NCBI GenBank assembly: GCA_052143655.1
Contig: JBKQSL010000198.1
Coordinates: forward strand, 1 to 7,950
Length of the DNA stretch: 7,950 bases
Source of the DNA: CAVSUR01 sp052143655
Lineage (GTDB): Bacteria; Actinomycetota; Actinomycetes; Streptosporangiales; Streptosporangiaceae
Direction: 5' to 3'
Every line of letters starts with the position of its first letter. Within the stretch, counting starts at the first letter, position 1. The notes beneath the pieces are model-generated. The model saw nothing but the letters and a program-made list of their open reading frames with translations, was not told where the DNA came from and ran no database searches. The position numbers were made by a program, and so were the translations under genes. Shown here piece by piece: positions 5,609 through 7,950 of the stretch.

Positions 5609-5759
5609 GTCACACAGGGTGACGTGCCACGCCGGACCTGGCGTAACCGGTGCAGCGCTCGCAGGAAGCGGAGCCACCGAGGGATCGAGCCTGGGACCGG
5701 CCGCAGGGCCGCTGCTCATGCCAGACCGGCGTCACCCGGTCCCGGGCGGACGGCAGGGG
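5609..5759 (+). promoter_or_regulatory. Structured 5' leader, possible riboswitch or attenuator
   Basis: The roughly 160 bases before the secreted-protein gene hold a series of stems: GTCAC/GTGAC (5609-5623), ACGCC/GGCGT (5629-5644) and a 12-bp stem GCCTGGGACCGG/CCGGTCCCGGGC with one G-U pair (5689-5700 with 5736-5747), ending just before the AGGGG ribosome site. Between them is a purine-rich stretch, GCAGGAAGCGGAGCCACCGA (5661-5680). Long leaders before secreted cell-wall proteins in actinomycetes often contain the c-di-AMP (ydaO-yuaA) riboswitch, and that stretch loosely resembles one of its conserved segments, but I do not see the GGGGTGAAT block. The class is therefore unassigned. Confidence 0.35.
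5755..5759 (+). promoter_or_regulatory. Ribosome binding site that fixes the start of the secreted protein
   Basis: AGGGG lies eight bases before the ATG at 5768. The reading frame is open back to 5624, but the upstream part is Arg/Pro-rich and lies inside the structured leader, whereas 5768 begins a textbook signal peptide. This decides the start. Confidence 0.75.
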
Positions 5760-5767
5760 TTTTTGCG

Positions 5768-7144
5768 ATGCGTAAATACATCACCCGGACGCACCGGACC
5801 GCTGCGGCGGCAGGGATCGCGCTGGCGACACTCGGCTTAACCGGGGCGGGTGCCCCGGCCACGGCTGCGGCACGCTCACTGAGCCCACCGCAGTACACCA
5901 TCGGTGATGCGGGCTACATCTCGACGGGGCGGTGGTTCCGGTTCGTGTCCGCCACGGTGACCGTCCCGGCCGTCATCCCGTCCGCCGACCACATCTGCAA
6001 CATGCTCATAACGCTGCGAAACACCGCACCCATGCGTCCGCGCGCTGACATCCTGGTGCGCCAAGGCGGCGGGGCCGGCAGCGTCGGATGGGCCAATAGC
6101 CCGGTCCTGACGCCGTTCGCGATGAGCCCGAAGATCGGTGACCGCCTGCGGGTCAGCATCTACTACGACCGCAGCGGCCACACCTATTTCACCGCCGCGG
6201 ACATCACCCAGGGCATCACCCGCACCGTGCGGGTCAACACCGGCACCGTCACCTATAACGTGGCCACGCTGATCGGCAACGCAGGTAGCGGGCCGGTGCC
6301 GCCGCCGCCCGCCGGCATACGGCTATGGAAGGTGGCCAGCACCCGGCTGACCACCTACACCGGTACCCGCGGCACGGTGACCGGCCCCTGGCAGACCAGC
6401 CAGATAATCCAGACCAGCACCGGCACCTCATCGGGCACGGTGATGAGGAGCCCGTCCGGGCTGTCGGACGGCGGGGCGGACTTCGGTGTCTGGCTTCGTG
6501 CCCTGCCCCTGGCCTACACCCAGGGTTTCGCCGGTTATACGGACAGCGTGGGCCCGTTCCGGTTCGTCGCCACGACCATGACCGTGCCCCCAGCCCAGAC
6601 ACCGGCCGCCAACGGCGGCACCGCATTCGTGACGCTGTTGCACAACGGCGGAGCGACCCCGCGGCCGTATGCGAACATCGAGGTTCTCCCCGGCGGCGGA
6701 GCTGGCAGCATCAGCTACACCTCCAACGCGGCGGCAGGCACATTCACGGTGAACCCCCAGCCCGGTGACCAGCTCGCAGTCAGCATCTTCTACGACCAGA
6801 ACGGGCACTACTCCTTCACCGTCACCGACACCACCCAGGGAACCACCCAGACGGTCACAGTGGCCGCGCCGTACGCGGGCTCAATGCCGCTGAACTTCGC
6901 TGCAGTGGCCGGGATGATGGACAACAGTAAGGTGACCCCGCCACCGGCCGACACCCGGATATGGCAGTTCACCGCCAGCAAGGTCACCACCTACGGCGGG
7001 GTCCACGGCAGCATCCTCGGCCCCTGGGCCACGGCGGCGTGGATCGACACCACCAACGGCACCCCAGCCGGGGCAGTCGTGGCGGACGCCTCGGTGCTCT
7101 CGAATGCAGGCCAGGACTTCGGCGTCTGGCTCCGCCACCGGTGA
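5768..7144 (+). CDS. Secreted protein with two tandem G1-peptidase-like domains, probably non-catalytic
   Basis: A 458-residue exported protein. Residues 1-35 are a Sec signal peptide: basic start (MRKYITRTHR), hydrophobic core (AAAAGIALATLGLTGAG), and an ATAAA-type signal peptidase I site. The mature part is a tandem duplication with a period of about 210 residues (copy 1, 43-244; copy 2, 250-456). Shared landmarks are GxFRFVxAT/TVP, GGGAGS (100-105, 309-314), GDxLxVSIxYDxxGH (124-138, 333-347), TQGxTxTV, GPW and a closing DFGVWLR (238-244, 450-456). The pattern of strands resembles glutamic endopeptidases of the eqolisin/G1 family (VSATVTVP...GDSI...LTTG). At the position of the catalytic Glu (FIIE in that family) copy 1 has TLIG and copy 2 has AAVAGM; the catalytic Gln is not clearly kept either. 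I infer a binding or structural role outside the cell. A rare TTA codon occurs at residue 24. Confidence 0.8.
   Translation: MRKYITRTHRTAAAAGIALATLGLTGAGAPATAAARSLSPPQYTIGDAGYISTGRWFRFVSATVTVPAVIPSADHICNMLITLRNTAPMRPRADILVRQGGGAGSVGWANSPVLTPFAMSPKIGDRLRVSIYYDRSGHTYFTAADITQGITRTVRVNTGTVTYNVATLIGNAGSGPVPPPPAGIRLWKVASTRLTTYTGTRGTVTGPWQTSQIIQTSTGTSSGTVMRSPSGLSDGGADFGVWLRALPLAYTQGFAGYTDSVGPFRFVATTMTVPPAQTPAANGGTAFVTLLHNGGATPRPYANIEVLPGGGAGSISYTSNAAAGTFTVNPQPGDQLAVSIFYDQNGHYSFTVTDTTQGTTQTVTVAAPYAGSMPLNFAAVAGMMDNSKVTPPPADTRIWQFTASKVTTYGGVHGSILGPWATAAWIDTTNGTPAGAVVADASVLSNAGQDFGVWLRHR
5894..7135 (+). repeat. Internal tandem duplication within the secreted-protein gene
   Basis: Codons 43-244 (5894-6499) and 250-456 (6515-7135) encode two diverged copies of one domain, each ending in DFGVWLR. 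Similarity is obvious at protein level but the DNA is well diverged, so the duplication is old rather than a recent slip. The join (ALPLA, 245-249) is only about five residues, so the domains probably pack closely. Confidence 0.85.
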
Positions 7145-7152
7145 CAGCACCC

Positions 7153-7213
7153 GGCAGCAGATGCCCCGGAAGGCCCACGTAGCCGATCCCGGGCATCTTC
7201 TGCCCCTGCTGCC
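7153..7213 (+). terminator. Stem-loop after the secreted-protein gene, probable terminator
   Basis: Nine bases after the stop codon begins an inverted repeat: GGCAGCAG (7153-7160) pairs with CTGCTGCC (7206-7213), and inside it AGATGCCC (7159-7166) pairs with GGGCATCT (7191-7198). The two pairings share two bases, so one stem with an internal loop, or two alternative stems, can form. There is no T-run, as is common for actinomycete terminators. Confidence 0.5.
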
Positions 7214-7539
7214 AGCACGATGGCTGCAGGGCGGCAGGATGCGGGAGACCGTTGTCTTGTCCCCGACGACGCTGACATCCCCCCGCTACGGCACCGGCAT
7301 TAACCGCGCCCATCCGAGAGCGCCAGCGCACGACCCGGCTACCGGGGCCGCCGAGGAACCGGGCGCACCATCGGGTCGGACCATATTCGTGACAGCTCGG
7401 GAACGCCGCGGGCTCGATTGCGCGGACCAGCAAGCGGCCGGTAGCCAGCGAGGCAGGCCGGACCCGGCGGGCTCTTCGTCCCGGCCATGCGACCGAACTG
7501 GGCCGCGTTCACCGGCCGGGCGGCGGGGCCGCTGTTGCC
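7214..7539. other. Stretch with no supported gene
   Basis: Open frames cross this stretch (7104-7634 plus; 6984-7433 and 7286-7570 minus), but all are Arg/Gly/Pro/Ser-rich, lack domains and have no ribosome site. A short plus-strand frame near 7450-7550 reads GGLFVPAMRPNWAAFTG, which looks protein-like but stops shortly before the next gene and is closed by a TAG just upstream. I see no RNA gene. Base composition falls sharply near 7555, so the right part may be the edge of acquired DNA. Confidence 0.45.
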
Positions 7540-7911
7540 ATGGCCGCGGTAGTCGTTGCAGCGAAGACAATCTCTGTTTCGCCGCTTACTCCGGAATACA
7601 TGGCAGTGCTGGAACGTGCGCGAGGCGGTATTAAGGGCTCTGCCCGACCATTTATCATAGTTGGTTGGGTTTGTGTGGCAGCAGCTTTGATTAGCTTTGC
7701 CGCCACTCTGGGATGGCCTGGCATACCTGAGGATTCCACATGGCTTAAGTGGGTGGTTTTCTCTATTCCGTCAATACTCACCGCTCGGGGTCTCCTGGGA
7801 AGTGCCCAATTGGTGTCTCTCGGAGCATTTCATCTGGAACAGCGAACGGCTCTCATGAGGGCGGTCCGCGAATTCCGTCATCGCCGCGATCAGTCGTCGC
7901 GTAGCGCCTGA
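7540..7911 (+). CDS. Small membrane protein in lower-GC DNA
   Basis: A 123-residue protein of unknown function with two hydrophobic segments, 37-57 (PFIIVGWVCVAAALISFAATL) and about 69-95 (LKWVVFSIPSILTARGLLGSAQLVSLG), then a basic tail (MRAVREFRHRRDQSSRS). Codons such as ttt, att, tct, gtt and aca are frequent, unlike the G/C-ended codons elsewhere in the window, yet the frame stays open and hydrophobicity is patterned, so I think it is a real gene of foreign origin. The ATG at 7540 lacks a good ribosome site; ATG 7600 (MAVLERARGG), with GGAA six bases upstream, is a credible alternative. I favour 7540 because the lower-GC codon pattern already begins near residue 5. The gene stands alone after a gene-free stretch. 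The overlapping minus-strand frame 7509-7781 is a shadow. The last 39 bases of the window hold nothing beyond a weak CCTA/TAGG hairpin. Confidence 0.55.
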   Translation: MAAVVVAAKTISVSPLTPEYMAVLERARGGIKGSARPFIIVGWVCVAAALISFAATLGWPGIPEDSTWLKWVVFSIPSILTARGLLGSAQLVSLGAFHLEQRTALMRAVREFRHRRDQSSRSA

Positions 7912-7950
7912 TCCTGTTCCTATCCGTAGGGATCTGCGTGCATGTCCGCT

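Noticed and set aside
7400..7550. Possible DUF397-like fragments (IRDSSGTPRARLR and PAMRPNWAAFTG in different frames)
   Set aside because: Matches are short, lie in different frames with stops between them, and lack the WxKSSxSGG motif; not better than chance.
7104..7634. Plus-strand frame of 176 residues spanning the end of the secreted gene and the following stretch
   Set aside because: Overlaps the end of a good gene, crosses the terminator-like stem, low-complexity Arg/Ser/Gly composition, no known domain.
1..7950. CRISPR arrays, tRNA or rRNA genes
   Set aside because: No regularly spaced direct repeats, no TTCGANTC-type T-arm with a matching cloverleaf, and no rRNA-like stretch were seen by eye.

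Overview
The window is GC-rich DNA (well over 65% G+C by eye) with G/C-heavy third codon positions, GTG/ATG starts and many long antisense shadow frames. This is typical of an actinomycete (Streptomyces or Streptosporangiales-like). The gene families agree: a PadR regulator overlapping a membrane gene, a C-terminally extended cold-shock-domain protein, small actinobacterial membrane proteins and an IS110 element. I cannot name the species.

Layout: (1) 2-1416, plus strand: a short PadR-type repressor overlapping a six-helix membrane protein by 4 bp. (2) 1494-3782, minus strand: transcription runs leftwards through a 353-residue multi-pass membrane protein, a cold-shock-domain protein (15 bp gap), a 76-residue two-helix protein (143 bp gap, strong AGGAGG site) and a 150-residue three-helix protein (49 bp gap). 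A dyad overlaps the probable promoter of the first gene. (3) About 3810-5530: a decayed stretch with few real genes. It holds the last part of an aquaporin on the minus strand (4061-4204), a C-terminally truncated and frameshifted IS110 transposase (4447-5383), and two strong stem-loops directly upstream of the transposase start (5404-5528), where IS110 elements encode their bridge RNA. (4) 5573-7213, plus strand: a palindrome and a structured leader precede a secreted 458-residue protein made of two tandem copies of a domain resembling the glutamic-peptidase (G1) beta-sandwich, but apparently without the catalytic Glu. A stem-loop follows the gene. (5) 7214-7539 has no gene I can support. (6) 7540-7911: a small two-helix membrane protein in visibly lower-GC DNA, probably acquired by transfer.

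Functional links: PadR plus membrane partner is a self-contained regulatory pair. The minus-strand group may be one transcript of membrane proteins with a nucleic-acid-binding protein, role unknown. The most notable items are the candidate bridge RNA of the dead IS110 element and the duplicated, apparently non-catalytic G1-like exported protein with a TTA codon in its signal peptide and a long structured 5' leader.
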